A stretch of DNA of 64,000 bases from Acinetobacter lwoffii (GCF_024129435.1 NZ_JAMXXN010000010.1:1-64000); one strand, 5' to 3'. Positions 1-11,714 are shown, numbered from the stretch's first letter. Notes: a model not told the origin generated them from the letters alone. Program-made: numbers and translations.

Positions 1-9
1 GTACGAGGC

Positions 10-67
10 ATAGCGAATAGTAAAATTGGGTTTGGCGATTTGATTTTACTACTTCGCTATTTTTTTA
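10..67 (+). terminator. Long hairpin followed by a T tract
   Basis: Arms at 10-26 and 43-60 pair over about 17 bp with a single bulged base, around a 16-base loop. A run of T at 60-67 follows. This fits a factor-independent terminator for a plus-strand gene lying before the window. No gene in the window precedes it, so its owner is unknown. Confidence 0.6.
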
Positions 68-335
68 AGCTAAAAGTGTCAACACACCCTATTTAATTGC
101 ATTAAAATTCACCTAAAAACATTTTCAAAGTGATTGCAGGCCAAACAAGCCAATTTGGTGAGAGCAAAGTACTTCTTTACCAGCTTTTAATAATCTTTTT
201 CTTGTTTTTGAATAGAGCAACGTTCGCAACCCAGAAGAATTGTTATGAGTTTGCAACAATCTTTTTTATCTCCATAGTTTGTCCTTATATTAAATACTAC
301 TCAAATTCCATCACCTGTATCGAGACCCTGATTCC
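68..335. other. AT-rich intergenic stretch before the lipoprotein gene
   Basis: I see no RNA gene, repeat or convincing protein gene here. A small open frame (130-399) overlaps the lipoprotein gene out of frame and has no family features. The stretch presumably carries the lipoprotein promoter, but no clear -35/-10 pair can be picked with confidence. Confidence 0.4.
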
Positions 336-935
336 ATGTCCAAGATTCTTGCCAATGCTGTCCTTCCTTTCGCATTATTTAGCTCTGGAATTTTACTGAT
401 GGGCTGTGAACAGGCTGTCGAAGCACCGGCTGAACAGGCAGATACCACGACCTCAGATCTGGAACCAGCCTCTCAGCAACAGAGTTCAGCAGCACAAACC
501 GAACTTAAATCGGGCAATATGTTTTATATGGTTCGTGATGTCGCCGACTTGCAGCTCAAGGCCGGCAGTTATGTAGAACAGTTAAAACAGACCCAGACCG
601 AACTGCAAATGGCGGTCGAAGCTAAAGATACCCAGCAACTGCAGTCCACTGCGACCCAGCTACAACAGCAACTCAGCAGTTTTAATCAGGTGTTAGGCAA
701 CCTGAACTTGAAAAGTCAGGAAATTGACCAGATTCGTGACAACATTATGACCGCCAATCAGCAAGTTCTGGCTTCTCCTCTTTTAAATGGTCAGGTGGAT
801 TTCAGCCAAGTGAACTTGAAAAAGATTGAATCCCAGATGGTTAATGTGCAATCCGAAATGGTCAAACTGGCCGGCTTGCTGATCCAGAATCCAGATCAGG
901 AATCAGAGAGCAATACTGATCAGGATAATACTTAA
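336..935 (+). CDS. Predicted lipoprotein of unknown function
   Basis: This 199-residue protein starts with a hydrophobic signal ending in a lipobox (LMGC, residues 21-24), so it should be lipidated on Cys24 and sit in the cell envelope. The mature part is rich in Gln, Thr, Ser and Asp. From about residue 75 it looks helical and coiled-coil-like, with many Gln/Leu heptad-type stretches. I recognise no catalytic motif and no named family. The ATG at 336 is chosen because it is the only start that leaves a complete signal peptide. The gene stands alone, 142 bp before the pirin gene. Confidence 0.75.
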   Translation: MSKILANAVLPFALFSSGILLMGCEQAVEAPAEQADTTTSDLEPASQQQSSAAQTELKSGNMFYMVRDVADLQLKAGSYVEQLKQTQTELQMAVEAKDTQQLQSTATQLQQQLSSFNQVLGNLNLKSQEIDQIRDNIMTANQQVLASPLLNGQVDFSQVNLKKIESQMVNVQSEMVKLAGLLIQNPDQESESNTDQDNT

Positions 936-1076
936 AATACCTAAAAATCTCATTTTGAGGCGATTGATCGAAACATGTCTTCCTCAATCGCCTTGCAGGC
1001 TATACACTGTTATGGATTATAAAAATTACATTTAGATCAACAATTTTCATCTAATCAGATAATCAGGAGTTCAATC

Positions 1077-2072
1077 ATGTCGAATTCAGTGCTGTATTCT
1101 GTGGTTCCAGTCACATCCCGGCTTGATCTGAAAGATCCTTTTATTTTTACAGTTCATCATCAAGATCATTATCCGCAAGGCAATTCTAAATTAGGCCCAG
1201 TTTCCCCGCCACAGCAGCATGAATATGACATGTATTATGGCGAGAGTATTCCCGGCTTTCCGGAGCATCCGCATACAGGTTTTGAAACCATTACCATTGT
1301 CGAGCGCGGTTATGTCGATCATTTTGACTCGCTAGGAAACTCAGGACGTTATGGCGCGGGTGATGTGCAATGGCTGACTACCGGCAATGGGGTGCAGCAT
1401 TGCGAGATGTTTCCCTTAGTCCATCAGGATCAGGACAATCCTCTGGAGCTGTTTCAAATCTGGCTGAATTCCTCACCGGAACAGAAAAAGCAGCCGGCCG
1501 ATTATAAAATGTTGTGGCGTGAACAGATTCCACATGTATTTTCAGCCGATGCGGCCGGACGTAAAGCGGAGATCCGGGTCATTTCAGGGCAGTTTAAAAC
1601 AACTGAAGTACTGGACCGTCCAGCACATTCCTGGGCAGCACCCGTTGAAAACAGGGTTAATATTTATATGATCACGCTTGCGCCTGAGGCAGAGCTGATT
1701 ATTCCGGCAAGCACTGCGAGTGCAACGCGGTTTTGTTATTTCTATCAAGGCAAAAGTCTGGAGCTGGAAGGACAAAAAATACAGGTCAAGCATCTGGTAG
1801 AACTGAAACCAGATCAGGATATCCACCTCAAAGGCGGCCTACTAGAATCGCATATTTTATGGCTGGAGGGTGAACCGATCGGTGCACCGGTGGCTATGCA
1901 TGGGCCTTTTGTGCTGAATAGTGCTCAAGAGCTGGAGACTGCTTTTCGTCGTTATCGTGAAACCCAGTTTGGTGGCTGGCCTTGGCCAAGTGCTGAACCG
2001 TCATTTCCACCAGAACACCCACGTTTTGCCAGTTATGAAGGTGGCAAACGTGAAGAATATCCAGACAAATAA
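1077..2072 (+). CDS. Pirin family protein (bicupin)
   Basis: Pirins are two-cupin iron proteins; some bacterial members oxidise quercetin, others act as redox-sensitive partners of enzymes. The four usual metal ligands can be read in the N-terminal cupin: His64 and His66 in EHPHTGF, and His108 and Glu110 in VQHCE. At 331 residues it is somewhat longer than the common 230-310 residue pirins, with a C-terminal tail rich in Pro and aromatic residues. A good ribosome site (AGGAG) lies just before the ATG. The gene runs convergently into the aldehyde dehydrogenase, with a shared hairpin between. A second, clearly different pirin lies at 31778-32725. The substrate is unknown. Confidence 0.88.
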   Translation: MSNSVLYSVVPVTSRLDLKDPFIFTVHHQDHYPQGNSKLGPVSPPQQHEYDMYYGESIPGFPEHPHTGFETITIVERGYVDHFDSLGNSGRYGAGDVQWLTTGNGVQHCEMFPLVHQDQDNPLELFQIWLNSSPEQKKQPADYKMLWREQIPHVFSADAAGRKAEIRVISGQFKTTEVLDRPAHSWAAPVENRVNIYMITLAPEAELIIPASTASATRFCYFYQGKSLELEGQKIQVKHLVELKPDQDIHLKGGLLESHILWLEGEPIGAPVAMHGPFVLNSAQELETAFRRYRETQFGGWPWPSAEPSFPPEHPRFASYEGGKREEYPDK

Positions 2073-2094
2073 GCCACTGAATAGTGGCTTATTT
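2071..2094. terminator. Hairpin between convergent pirin and dehydrogenase genes
   Basis: AAGCCACT (2071-2078) and AGTGGCTT (2083-2090) pair perfectly around a 4-base loop, followed by ATTT. The stem overlaps the last bases of the pirin stop codon. It probably terminates the pirin transcript, perhaps both transcripts. Confidence 0.6.
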
Positions 2095-2113
2095 GATATC
2101 GGATCAGCTCATA

Positions 2114-3490
2114 TTATTTTTTCGGGCTTTTGACGACGACCAGTTTCTTCTGCACAAACTCTCTAAAACCATCAATCGACAGTTCATGCCCATAACCGGA
2201 ATTTTTGATTCCACCAAATGGCAATTCGGGCGTGGTGTCAGTAAACCAGTTGATCCAGATCATGCCAGTTTCTACCCGTGACGCCAGTTTTTTAGCGCGC
2301 TCGATATCCTGTGAATGAATCACGCCACCTAAGCCATAATTAGAATCATTGGCAATTTCGACAATTTCATCATCATCCTTCGCCACATAGATTTGTGCCA
2401 CCGGGCCAAAGAATTCTTCATACCAGGCTTCATTTTCACGCGTGATATTTTCCAGAATAGTTGGCGCATAGAAATTGCCTTGATGTTCTACAGCCTTACC
2501 GCCAGTAACTACGGTCGCACCTTGCGCTACGGCCTTTTCGACCTGCTTGGTGAGTTTTTCCAGTGCGTCTTTTGAAGACAGTGGTCCTAAAGTGGTTTCA
2601 GGATCAAGCGGATCACCCAGTTTTAACTGCTCAAAAGCTTTCAGCATGCCGGCTTTGAATTGTTCGGCAATTTTTTCATGCAGAATAAATCGCTTCGCCG
2701 CCGTACACACCTGCCCGGCATTATTGACCCGCGCCTGACAGCCTAACTTGATCGCGCGTTCCAGATCTGCATCATCCAGTACGATGAACACATCATTACC
2801 GCCCAATTCCAGTGTGGATTTTTTAAGATGTTTGCCCGCCTGTTCAGCGACTGCACTGCCCGCACCTTCTGAACCTGTGAGTGCTACACCACGCACACGC
2901 TTGTCTGCAATTACTTCAGCGACCTGATCACTGCTGATAAACAGATTGGTCCAGACACCTTTGGGTGCGCCTGCATCCAAGACCAATTGCTCAAAGGCTT
3001 CTGCACATTGCGGTACAATTCTGGCATGTTTTGCCAAAACTGGATTACCAATCTCACAGTTTGGTGCAAAAACCCGCATCAGTTGATAAAACGGGAAATT
3101 CCACGGTTCAACTGCCATAATAATACCCAGTGGATGATGCTCGACCCAAGCTTCTCCTAGTTCCGTTTCATAGGACACTGGCGCTAAAAACTCTTTGGCA
3201 TGATCAGCATAATATTCTGCAATTTTGGCGCAGGTTTCGATTTCACCTTCACTTTGCTTAATCAGTTTCCCCATATCCTGGGTCATAAGCTTGGCCAGTT
3301 CAGCTTTTTGCGCTCGCATGTTGGTAGCCAATTTACGCAGTACTGCAATACGGATATCGACCTGCTGTGACCATTCTGACTTTAGAATTTTTTCTGCAGT
3401 ATCGAGTGCATGTTGAATATCTTGATCGCTATGCGATGGGTAGTCTTTCAATTTTCGATTGGTAAATGGATTAATAGATTGATAAGCCAT
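2114..3490 (-). CDS. NAD(P)-dependent aldehyde dehydrogenase (succinate-semialdehyde dehydrogenase-like)
   Basis: This soluble enzyme oxidises an aldehyde to its acid with NAD(P)+. The sequence has the family signatures: PWNFP near the cofactor site, the general-base motif ELGG (Glu228) and the catalytic cysteine in GQVC (Cys262). A C-terminal segment reads ELPFGGIKNSGYG. At 458 residues it matches the short class that includes Sad/YneI succinate-semialdehyde dehydrogenases. The ATG at 3490 is preferred because AGGGA lies just before it; a further upstream start would add 18 residues with no ribosome site. The gene is monocistronic. The exact aldehyde cannot be settled from sequence. Confidence 0.9.
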   Translation of the reverse strand: MAYQSINPFTNRKLKDYPSHSDQDIQHALDTAEKILKSEWSQQVDIRIAVLRKLATNMRAQKAELAKLMTQDMGKLIKQSEGEIETCAKIAEYYADHAKEFLAPVSYETELGEAWVEHHPLGIIMAVEPWNFPFYQLMRVFAPNCEIGNPVLAKHARIVPQCAEAFEQLVLDAGAPKGVWTNLFISSDQVAEVIADKRVRGVALTGSEGAGSAVAEQAGKHLKKSTLELGGNDVFIVLDDADLERAIKLGCQARVNNAGQVCTAAKRFILHEKIAEQFKAGMLKAFEQLKLGDPLDPETTLGPLSSKDALEKLTKQVEKAVAQGATVVTGGKAVEHQGNFYAPTILENITRENEAWYEEFFGPVAQIYVAKDDDEIVEIANDSNYGLGGVIHSQDIERAKKLASRVETGMIWINWFTDTTPELPFGGIKNSGYGHELSIDGFREFVQKKLVVVKSPKK

Positions 3491-3849
3491 GATTTTCCCT
3501 TTTTCAATTATAAGTTTTGCCTGTTCAAAACCCAATTGCATCAAGTTATAACAAGCGTGTATCTATTCGAATTATTTAACTTATCACTGATTTTTTTATC
3601 GCGTGTGTCTGCTTACAGATTGGTTCAAAACATTACTGAGAGCAGGTAAAAGTTATATCGAGTGGTACAAAATGAAATTTGAGCAACTTATAAAAAGTTA
3701 AGAGCTATCAAGTTTGGATAAAAATTTTGATGACATATTTAAGGTAAAGATTGTAGAGAATAGAAAATTTTTAATTAAATCTAGAATATGACTATTTTTT
3801 TAATATAATAAAATTATAATAAAAACAATTACTTTACAAGAATATATTA
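3491..3849. other. AT-rich spacer upstream of the SIR2-HerA cassette
   Basis: This stretch of about 360 bp becomes sharply AT-rich from about 3660 onward. A TATAAT at 3815-3820 could be the -10 of the cassette promoter, but I see no good -35. No RNA gene, repeat or att-like sequence is evident. The left edge of the defence insertion probably lies in here. Confidence 0.45.
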
Positions 3850-5022
3850 ATGGGCATCAGATTTTATAGAAGCACACCTAATGAGAAGTTTATCCCTCAT
3901 AGAGATGACGAGACTGAGCAACAGACTAATGACTTAAATGATCTCAAAATCAAGCTTAAAACAGCACTTCAAATGCCCAATATTATGGTACTAGCTGGTA
4001 GTGGAACTTCGCTCGGTAAAGTAAAAGGCCCAAGTATGCCTGACTTATGGACATTTTGTATTGAAGATCCATCTAGGAAGACTGACGCAGACAAAATCAT
4101 TGCGCAAATTGACTATGATCTTACTAGTCCTACTAAGAAGAATATTGAAGAATTTCTCTCATACTGTGAAGCATATCAACAGATTAAAGAATGTCCTGAA
4201 TTAGAGGCTTTCTTAATAAAATCAAAAGAAATTATCTTAGATAAATGTAAATTTGATAAACCTCTATCTGATTTATTTGCACATATGGAGTTTATAAAAA
4301 AACTTGCTAGACGAAAAAGTAAAGATAATAGGATTAAACTTTTTACCACAAATTATGATACTTGCTTTGAAGAAGCTGCAGGAAAACTTGGAATTACAAT
4401 AATTGATGGATTCACTTTCTCTACGCCTAGAATTTATAGTCCTCAATTTTTTGATTATGACATTATTAAAAGAGATTCTATTAATACGTCAACCACACCA
4501 AAATATTTGGATGGTGTATTTCATATGTATAAATTACACGGCTCTGTTAATTGGTTTAAAAGAACGGAAACTGATGGTAGTTTTGTTATTGAGCAAAAAG
4601 AATCTAATGATGCTAAAAATGTATGCATGATTTTTCCTGCAAAAGGCAAATATCAACAGTCATACATTCAACCTCACCTAGAGCTGATAGCTAAATTCCT
4701 TCAAGGTATACGTGAACCAAACACTTGTTTAATAACAACAGGTTTTGGTTTTAATGACGATCACTTATCTGAACCGATATATGCTGCATTACAATCTAAT
4801 CCACACTTAAAATTAATCATCGTAGATCGCTCTGTAGAACGAAAGTTTAAAAATCCAGATGATTTTTCACCATACTGGAAAAAATTTAAAGCACTTGCTG
4901 ATAAAGGCTTAGATATTTTATTTATTGAAGCTGATTTCGAAAATTTTGCAATTAACATTCCAGACCTCAAAGCTCTGAGCCCTGCAGAAAGTCTTTATCA
5001 AGTTATTCATGGGGGTAGCTAA
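3850..5022 (+). CDS. SIR2-domain protein, NADase subunit of a SIR2-HerA defence system
   Basis: This 390-residue protein carries a SIR2 Rossmann fold. Visible motifs are the NAD-binding loop LAGSGTS (48-54), TTNYD (166-170), KLHGS with the likely catalytic His230, and GFGFNDDHL (298-306). Defence-type SIR2 proteins hydrolyse NAD+ to starve infected cells, rather than deacetylate. The next gene encodes a HerA-type ATPase that starts on the last base of this stop codon (TAATG). That is the gene order of SIR2-HerA, in which SIR2 and HerA assemble into one large complex. The family role is established knowledge; activity of this copy is inferred. Codon use is much more AT-rich than the flanking genes, consistent with acquisition by transfer. 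Confidence 0.87.
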   Translation: MGIRFYRSTPNEKFIPHRDDETEQQTNDLNDLKIKLKTALQMPNIMVLAGSGTSLGKVKGPSMPDLWTFCIEDPSRKTDADKIIAQIDYDLTSPTKKNIEEFLSYCEAYQQIKECPELEAFLIKSKEIILDKCKFDKPLSDLFAHMEFIKKLARRKSKDNRIKLFTTNYDTCFEEAAGKLGITIIDGFTFSTPRIYSPQFFDYDIIKRDSINTSTTPKYLDGVFHMYKLHGSVNWFKRTETDGSFVIEQKESNDAKNVCMIFPAKGKYQQSYIQPHLELIAKFLQGIREPNTCLITTGFGFNDDHLSEPIYAALQSNPHLKLIIVDRSVERKFKNPDDFSPYWKKFKALADKGLDILFIEADFENFAINIPDLKALSPAESLYQVIHGGS

Positions 5023-6716
5023 TGGGTGAATTAGAAAATACAGGAATTGTACGTTCTGAACTTCTGTTCGGTAAAGTTAATGCAATTTCAGCAAACTCAT
5101 TACAATTCGAATTCATTAACCTACAGCATGAACCTGCTTATTTTGAAGGTCGTAGGTATGGTAAAGGTGAAGTTGGTGAATTCGTCATTATTGAAAGTCA
5201 GATTAATTTAATTCTTGGCCGCATTGTCGAAATAAAGAAAGCCGATTTAGAACTTTCAAATTTAGATATTGTTGGAAGAATTCAACTTCTTGGTTCTATC
5301 CAAATGGATAATCTGAAAGTTACAGCAGGTATTGATTACTACCCAAGCATCAATGACTTAATCTATTCAGCACCACATGACTTCATAGCAGAAATTCCTC
5401 GCAGGATGAACCATATAACCCCAGAAATTGAACTAGAAATTGGATCCATAGACCTAGATAGAGACTGTAAAATTACAGTTACACCTGAAAAGTTATTTGG
5501 TCGTCATCTTGGTATATTAGGATCTACAGGTGGAGGGAAAAGCTATACAACTGCTAAAATTTTAGAAGAATGCCTTAGATATCATCCAAGAATAATTCTT
5601 TTGGATGCAACTGGTGAATATAAAGATTTTGATCAAGAAGGCGTATTTCACTTACATCTCGGAAACTCTATCAACCCTGCCAGTAAAACTACAGAATGCT
5701 ATCTACCTCCTGAATGCTTCTTAGAAACTGACTTTCTTGCACTATTTGAACCTTCAGGAAAAGTTCAAGGACCTAAATTTCGAGAAGCGCTAAAAAGTTT
5801 AAAGTTAGCAAGAATAAGAAATGATTTATATGCATCTGAATATATTTTAAAGACTGATCAACCTAAAGGTGATTTTAATAGTTTATATAAAAGCTATAAT
5901 CTTGATGATCCAACTTTAAGTTTCAATTTAAGCCACCTATCTTTTCAAATTGAACAAGAATGTATTTTTCCAGATGCAACCAATTGGATCGAAAAAAAAC
6001 CAATCAAAGATATTACAAGATGGGGGAATCATGATGGACAATCTTTTGCTAATTGCCTTTCTTTAATAAGCAGAATTACAACAATTATTAATTCACCGCC
6101 ATTTAATACACTTTTCCATCCAACTCCTAAAAATATTTCTTTAATAGAAAAAATCAAAGGATTCTCATCATCTACAGATCCAAGTCACAAACTCTTACGT
6201 ATCGATCTAAGCGGGATTCCTTTTGAATATAAAGCACGTGAAATCATTGCAAATTGTATTGGACGTGCCTTACTAAATGAGTCTCGCCAAAGAGTTTTTC
6301 AAAAAAAACCAGTTGTTATTTTTCTTGATGAAGCACATAACTTCATTGGTAAAACAATTGGTAATGAAGATACTTTAGCCAAACTCGATGCTTTTGAGCT
6401 TATTGCTAAAGAAGGTCGTAAGTTTGGGTTAAATATCTGTCTTGCTACTCAAAGACCAAGAGATATTACTGAAGGTGTTTTAAGTCAGCTTGGTACATTG
6501 ATCGTTCATCGCCTTACAAACGATAGAGATCGTGAAATTGTAGAAAGAGCCTGTGGTGAAATTGATAAAGCTGCTTCTGACTTCCTACCAAGCCTACAAC
6601 CAGGTGAGGCTGTGATTATTGGGAATGACTTTCCTATCCCATTGACCATAAATATTAAAAAGCCAACAATAAAACCAAATTCGGAAGGTGCAAATTTCCA
6701 AGAAAATTGGGCATAA
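5022..6716 (+). CDS. HerA-type ATPase (DUF87) of a SIR2-HerA defence system
   Basis: This is a 564-residue FtsK/HerA-superfamily ATPase. An N-terminal HAS-barrel-like beta region (about 1-150) leads into a RecA-type core. Walker A is GSTGGGKS (167-174), Walker B ends in DEAH (436-439), and an ATQRP segment (475-479) fits the sensor region. HerA proteins form hexamers. In defence pairs they carry the partner nuclease or NADase, which here is the SIR2 protein encoded just before with a 1-base overlap and probable translational coupling. I see no NurA-type nuclease gene, which argues against a DNA-repair HerA-NurA role. The stop codon lies within the A-tract of the atp terminator. Confidence 0.87.
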   Translation: MGELENTGIVRSELLFGKVNAISANSLQFEFINLQHEPAYFEGRRYGKGEVGEFVIIESQINLILGRIVEIKKADLELSNLDIVGRIQLLGSIQMDNLKVTAGIDYYPSINDLIYSAPHDFIAEIPRRMNHITPEIELEIGSIDLDRDCKITVTPEKLFGRHLGILGSTGGGKSYTTAKILEECLRYHPRIILLDATGEYKDFDQEGVFHLHLGNSINPASKTTECYLPPECFLETDFLALFEPSGKVQGPKFREALKSLKLARIRNDLYASEYILKTDQPKGDFNSLYKSYNLDDPTLSFNLSHLSFQIEQECIFPDATNWIEKKPIKDITRWGNHDGQSFANCLSLISRITTIINSPPFNTLFHPTPKNISLIEKIKGFSSSTDPSHKLLRIDLSGIPFEYKAREIIANCIGRALLNESRQRVFQKKPVVIFLDEAHNFIGKTIGNEDTLAKLDAFELIAKEGRKFGLNICLATQRPRDITEGVLSQLGTLIVHRLTNDRDREIVERACGEIDKAASDFLPSLQPGEAVIIGNDFPIPLTINIKKPTIKPNSEGANFQENWA

Positions 6717-6743
6717 AAAAACCACCCTTTCGGGTGGTTTTTT
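6714..6743. terminator. Bidirectional terminator shared by herA and the atp operon
   Basis: A-tract 6714-6720, stem ACCACCC (6721-6727) with GGGTGGT (6732-6738) around TTTC, then T-tract to 6743. Having A and T runs on both sides, it can stop transcripts from either direction. It is about 20 bp past the atpC stop and immediately past the herA stop. Confidence 0.85.
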
Positions 6744-6760
6744 CAATCTCAAACCGTCTC

Positions 6761-7180
6761 TTATTGAGCGCGGTTTTTGATTTTGCGGATCGTTTCCAAC
6801 TGTGCAGCAGTTTCTGCAAGAGCAGCCAAAGCAGCAGCAGAGTCCAAATCGCTCTTTTGATTCGCAAGCAATGCTTCAGCGTGTTTACGCGCTTCAACAA
6901 TAGCTGCTTCATCTAAGTTTTCTGCACGGACTGCAGTATCTGCAAGAACCGTAACAACATGCGGTTGAACTTCTAGAACACCACCAGATACATAGATCAA
7001 CTCTTCTGTACCGTTTTCCAAAATAACGCGGATCGCGCCAGGTTGGAGCAAAGTTACCAACGGAGCATGGCCAGGCATAATACCCAACTCACCGCCAGCA
7101 CCTTTTGCAATTAGCATAGTTATAGTGCCTGAGTACAAAGACTCCTGAACACTTACAACATCACATTGCATAGTCGCCAT
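6761..7180 (-). CDS. atpC: ATP synthase F1 subunit epsilon
   Basis: The epsilon subunit is part of the central stalk and restrains ATP hydrolysis by the F1 motor. The 139-residue protein has the usual N-terminal beta-sandwich (about 1-85), with the typical stretch GELGIMPGHAPL. A C-terminal helical hairpin rich in Ala and Glu follows. It is the last gene of the operon, 27 bp after atpD, and is followed by the terminator at 6714-6743. Length and position are both normal for gammaproteobacteria. Confidence 0.97.
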   Translation of the reverse strand: MATMQCDVVSVQESLYSGTITMLIAKGAGGELGIMPGHAPLVTLLQPGAIRVILENGTEELIYVSGGVLEVQPHVVTVLADTAVRAENLDEAAIVEARKHAEALLANQKSDLDSAAALAALAETAAQLETIRKIKNRAQ

Positions 7181-7207
7181 GAGAATCTCCTAAATTAGAG
7201 TAGCTAA

Positions 7208-8617
<1,410 letters not shown>

Positions 8618-8628
8618 TCAAAATAATG

Positions 8629-9498
8629 TTAAACGGCAGCGGCACCACCAACGATCTCAGAAATTTCCTGAGTAATCGCGGCTTGACGCAGCTTGTTATA
8701 AATAAGTTGCAGGCTCTTAATGATCTCGCCTGCGTTGTCTGTCGCTGCTTTCATAGCGACCATACGTGCAGACTGCTCACATGCGATGTTTTCAATCACA
8801 CCTTGATACACCACAGACTCGATATAGCGAACCAACAAGCCATTTAAAAGCTCTTCAGCTTCAGGCTCGTAGATGTAATCCCAACCGTATTGACGGTTCA
8901 GATTCTTGTCTTCTTCAGCAGCAGCCAAAGGAACAAGTTGTTCGATTTTTTGATTTTGAGTCATGGCATTGACAAAGCCGTTTGACACTAGATAAATACG
9001 ATCTAACTCGCCTTTATCATAAGCGTCCAACATCACCTGTACAGAACCAGATAACTGCTCAAGACTTGGGGCATCGCCGACTTGCGTCGTCGCACCAAGC
9101 ACTTTACCGCCGTAGTTTTTAAAAAACGAAACCGCTTTTTGACCAATTAAAGCAAATTGAACTTCAATTGACTGCTCTTGTTGCTGTTGAACGTGTTTAA
9201 CCACTTTCTTGAACAGGTTAATGTTCAAACCACCAGCAAGGCCACGATCTGAAGACACAATGATATAGCCAACGCGCTTAACCGGGCGTTCAACCATATA
9301 ACGGTGTTTGTATTCAGGATTCGCTTGGACCAAATGAGCAATTACACGGTGCATATTTTCGGCATACGGACGGCCTTGAGCCATGCGCTCTTGCGCACGA
9401 CGCATCTTAGAAGCTGCTACCATTTGCATCGCTCGAGTAATCTTCTGCGTGCTCTTGATACTAGCTACTTTGGCGCGAATTTCTTTTAAATTTGCCAT
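8629..9498 (-). CDS. atpG: ATP synthase F1 subunit gamma
   Basis: The gamma subunit is the rotating shaft inside the alpha3-beta3 head. The 289-residue protein has the two long terminal helices expected to form the coiled coil (about 1-60 and 215-285), including the N-terminal [18 protein letters not shown] block. A central Rossmann-like domain holds [10 protein letters not shown]. It follows atpA after an 89-bp spacer, longer than the other gaps in the operon. Confidence 0.97.
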   Translation of the reverse strand: MANLKEIRAKVASIKSTQKITRAMQMVAASKMRRAQERMAQGRPYAENMHRVIAHLVQANPEYKHRYMVERPVKRVGYIIVSSDRGLAGGLNINLFKKVVKHVQQQQEQSIEVQFALIGQKAVSFFKNYGGKVLGATTQVGDAPSLEQLSGSVQVMLDAYDKGELDRIYLVSNGFVNAMTQNQKIEQLVPLAAAEEDKNLNRQYGWDYIYEPEAEELLNGLLVRYIESVVYQGVIENIACEQSARMVAMKAATDNAGEIIKSLQLIYNKLRQAAITQEISEIVGGAAAV

Positions 9499-9587
9499 AC
9501 GCTTAACCTAGTATTCGAAAGCCCTTGCGAGCTTCCGAAGGTTGATTCCGTGAACCAAACCGACACTAAATTCAACAGAGGTTGAAA

Positions 9588-11132
9588 TTAGTAAGTTTGA
9601 GTCGCTTTAAAGCTTTCAATACCTGCTTTGATTGCAGCTTCGATGTCTTTGTTGTAATCACCAGAGGCATCGATTTGTTGCATTAACGCAGCATGTTCTG
9701 AACGGAAGTAAGAAATCAACGCAGCATCAAAGTCTACGATTTTCTTAACGTCTACGTCAGCCATGTAGCCTTCGTTAGATGCATAAATTGAAACAGCTTG
9801 GTCAGCAATTGAGTAAGGAGCATATTGTTTTTGCTTCATTAACTCAGTTACACGTTGACCATGTTCAAGTTGCTTACGAGTTGCTTCGTCAAGATCAGAA
9901 GCGAACTGAGCAAATGCTGCCAATTCACGGTATTGCGCCAAAGCAGTACGGATACCACCAGACAATTTCTTGATGATCTTAGTTTGCGCTGAACCACCAA
10001 CACGAGATACAGAGATACCCGCGTTCACAGCAGGACGAATACCTGCGTTGAATAATGATGTTTCAAGGAAGATCTGACCATCAGTAATCGAAATTACGTT
10101 GGTTGGTACGAATGCAGATACGTCACCCGCTTGAGTTTCAATAATCGGCAATGCAGTTAATGAACCAGTTTGGCCTTTCACTTCACCGTTAGTGAATTTC
10201 TCAACGTAGTCAGCAGATACACGAGAAGCACGTTCAAGTAGACGCGAGTGTAGATAGAACACGTCACCTGGATACGCTTCACGACCTGGTGGACGGCGTA
10301 AAAGCAATGAAATTTGACGGTAAGCAACAGCTTGCTTAGACAAGTCATCATAAATGATTAACGCATCTTCACCGCGGTCACGGAAGTATTCGCCCATTGT
10401 ACAGCCAGAGTACGGAGCTAGATAAAGCATTGCTGCTGGATCAGCTGCAGCTGCTGCTACAACAGTTGTATACGCCATAGCGCCAGTTTCTTCTAGCTTG
10501 CGCACAACGTTAGCGATAGTCGATTGTTTTTGACCGATTGCTACGTATACACATTTAATGCCAGAGTTTTTCTGAGCGATGATTGCGTCGATCGCCATTG
10601 CTGTTTTACCAGTTTGACGGTCACCAATGATCAACTCACGTTGACCACGGCCTACAGGGATCATTGTATCTACTGATTTATAACCAGTTTGTACAGGTTG
10701 ATCCACTGATTGACGCCAAATTACGCCTGGTGCTACTTTTTCAACAGCATCAGTTAATTTTGCATCAATAGGGCCTTTACCATCAATCGGGTTACCCAAA
10801 GCATCTACTACACGGCCTAAAAGTTCTGGACCAACCGGAACTTCTAATACACGACCTGTGCAACGCGCTTTTTGACCTTCTTGAAGGCTTAAGTAGTTAC
10901 CTAAAACAACGACGCCCACTGAATCCTGTTCTAGGTTCAGTGCCATACCGTAAAGGCCGCCGTCGAATTCGATCATTTCACCGTACATAGCGTCAGCTAA
11001 GCCGTGAATACGCACAATACCGTCGGAAACCATAACAATGGTTCCTTCGTTCTTAGCGGTTGCGCTGGTGTCCAGATCGCCGATACGCTGTTTAATGAGC
11101 GCACTGATCTCGGATGGATTCAGTTGTTGCAT
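9588..11132 (-). CDS. atpA: ATP synthase F1 subunit alpha
   Basis: The alpha subunit is the non-catalytic nucleotide-binding partner of beta in the F1 head. Its P-loop GDRQTGKT lies at residues 170-177 and the arginine-finger region [10 protein letters not shown] is present. The start at 11132 (MQQLNPSEI) gives 514 residues, the usual length, with GAGG about 9 bases upstream. An ATG 15 bases further up would add five unconserved residues. The gene is fifth after atpI in operon order and sits between atpH and atpG. Confidence 0.97.
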   Translation of the reverse strand: MQQLNPSEISALIKQRIGDLDTSATAKNEGTIVMVSDGIVRIHGLADAMYGEMIEFDGGLYGMALNLEQDSVGVVVLGNYLSLQEGQKARCTGRVLEVPVGPELLGRVVDALGNPIDGKGPIDAKLTDAVEKVAPGVIWRQSVDQPVQTGYKSVDTMIPVGRGQRELIIGDRQTGKTAMAIDAIIAQKNSGIKCVYVAIGQKQSTIANVVRKLEETGAMAYTTVVAAAAADPAAMLYLAPYSGCTMGEYFRDRGEDALIIYDDLSKQAVAYRQISLLLRRPPGREAYPGDVFYLHSRLLERASRVSADYVEKFTNGEVKGQTGSLTALPIIETQAGDVSAFVPTNVISITDGQIFLETSLFNAGIRPAVNAGISVSRVGGSAQTKIIKKLSGGIRTALAQYRELAAFAQFASDLDEATRKQLEHGQRVTELMKQKQYAPYSIADQAVSIYASNEGYMADVDVKKIVDFDAALISYFRSEHAALMQQIDASGDYNKDIEAAIKAGIESFKATQTY

Positions 11133-11177
11133 TGCGCTATACCTCAATCTTTTTAAAGTTCAGTCTTCTAAATGCAA

Positions 11178-11714
11178 TTAAGCAAGAAGACGAGTACGCA
11201 TTTTTTCAAGCCTGTTAAGCGCAGAATCATCTATCACTTGGTCGCCTGCACGAATAACTACACCAGCAATCAGCGCTGGGTTAACTTCTACAGAAACATT
11301 TACCGCCGCTTCGAATTTTTTCTCTAATGCGTGAGTAAGAAGTTGTTCCTGTACAGAAGTTAATGGGAATGCAGATTCAATCACTACATCCACAGTATTG
11401 TTATTCTGTGATTTAAGCTGCTCATATTCTGCTGCAATCTCAGGAAGAAGAACCAAACGGTTATTCTCTGCAAGCAATGTCAGGAAGTTAGACACTGCTG
11501 CAGTTTGGTCTTCACCTAAAACTTTCGCAAAAAGAGCCACCTGCTCAGCAGGTGTAAGCTCAGGGCGATTTAGATAAGCTGAAAATGCTTCGTCTTGCAC
11601 CGCAGCACTGAGCAATTCAAGTGCTGTTGACCAAGAGTCAGTTGCACTTTGCTCAGAAGCGTAAGCAAATGCTGCTTTAGCGTATGGGCGTGCCAACGTC
11701 AAGAGTTCAGCCAT
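11178..11714 (-). CDS. atpH: ATP synthase F1 subunit delta
   Basis: The delta subunit caps the F1 head and ties it to the peripheral stalk formed by the b subunits. The 178-residue protein shows the typical N-terminal helical bundle, beginning [14 protein letters not shown]. The C-terminal pattern is [23 protein letters not shown]. It lies 12 bp after atpF and 45 bp before atpA. Nothing unusual is seen. Confidence 0.96.
   Translation of the reverse strand: MAELLTLARPYAKAAFAYASEQSATDSWSTALELLSAAVQDEAFSAYLNRPELTPAEQVALFAKVLGEDQTAAVSNFLTLLAENNRLVLLPEIAAEYEQLKSQNNNTVDVVIESAFPLTSVQEQLLTHALEKKFEAAVNVSVEVNPALIAGVVIRAGDQVIDDSALNRLEKMRTRLLA

Noticed and set aside
130..399. Open frame of 89 codons before the lipoprotein gene
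   Set aside because: It overlaps the lipoprotein gene out of frame, has no ribosome site or family features and is AT-driven.
5022..6716. HerA-NurA DNA-end-resection pair
   Set aside because: No NurA-type nuclease is encoded; the partner is a SIR2 protein, which points to defence.
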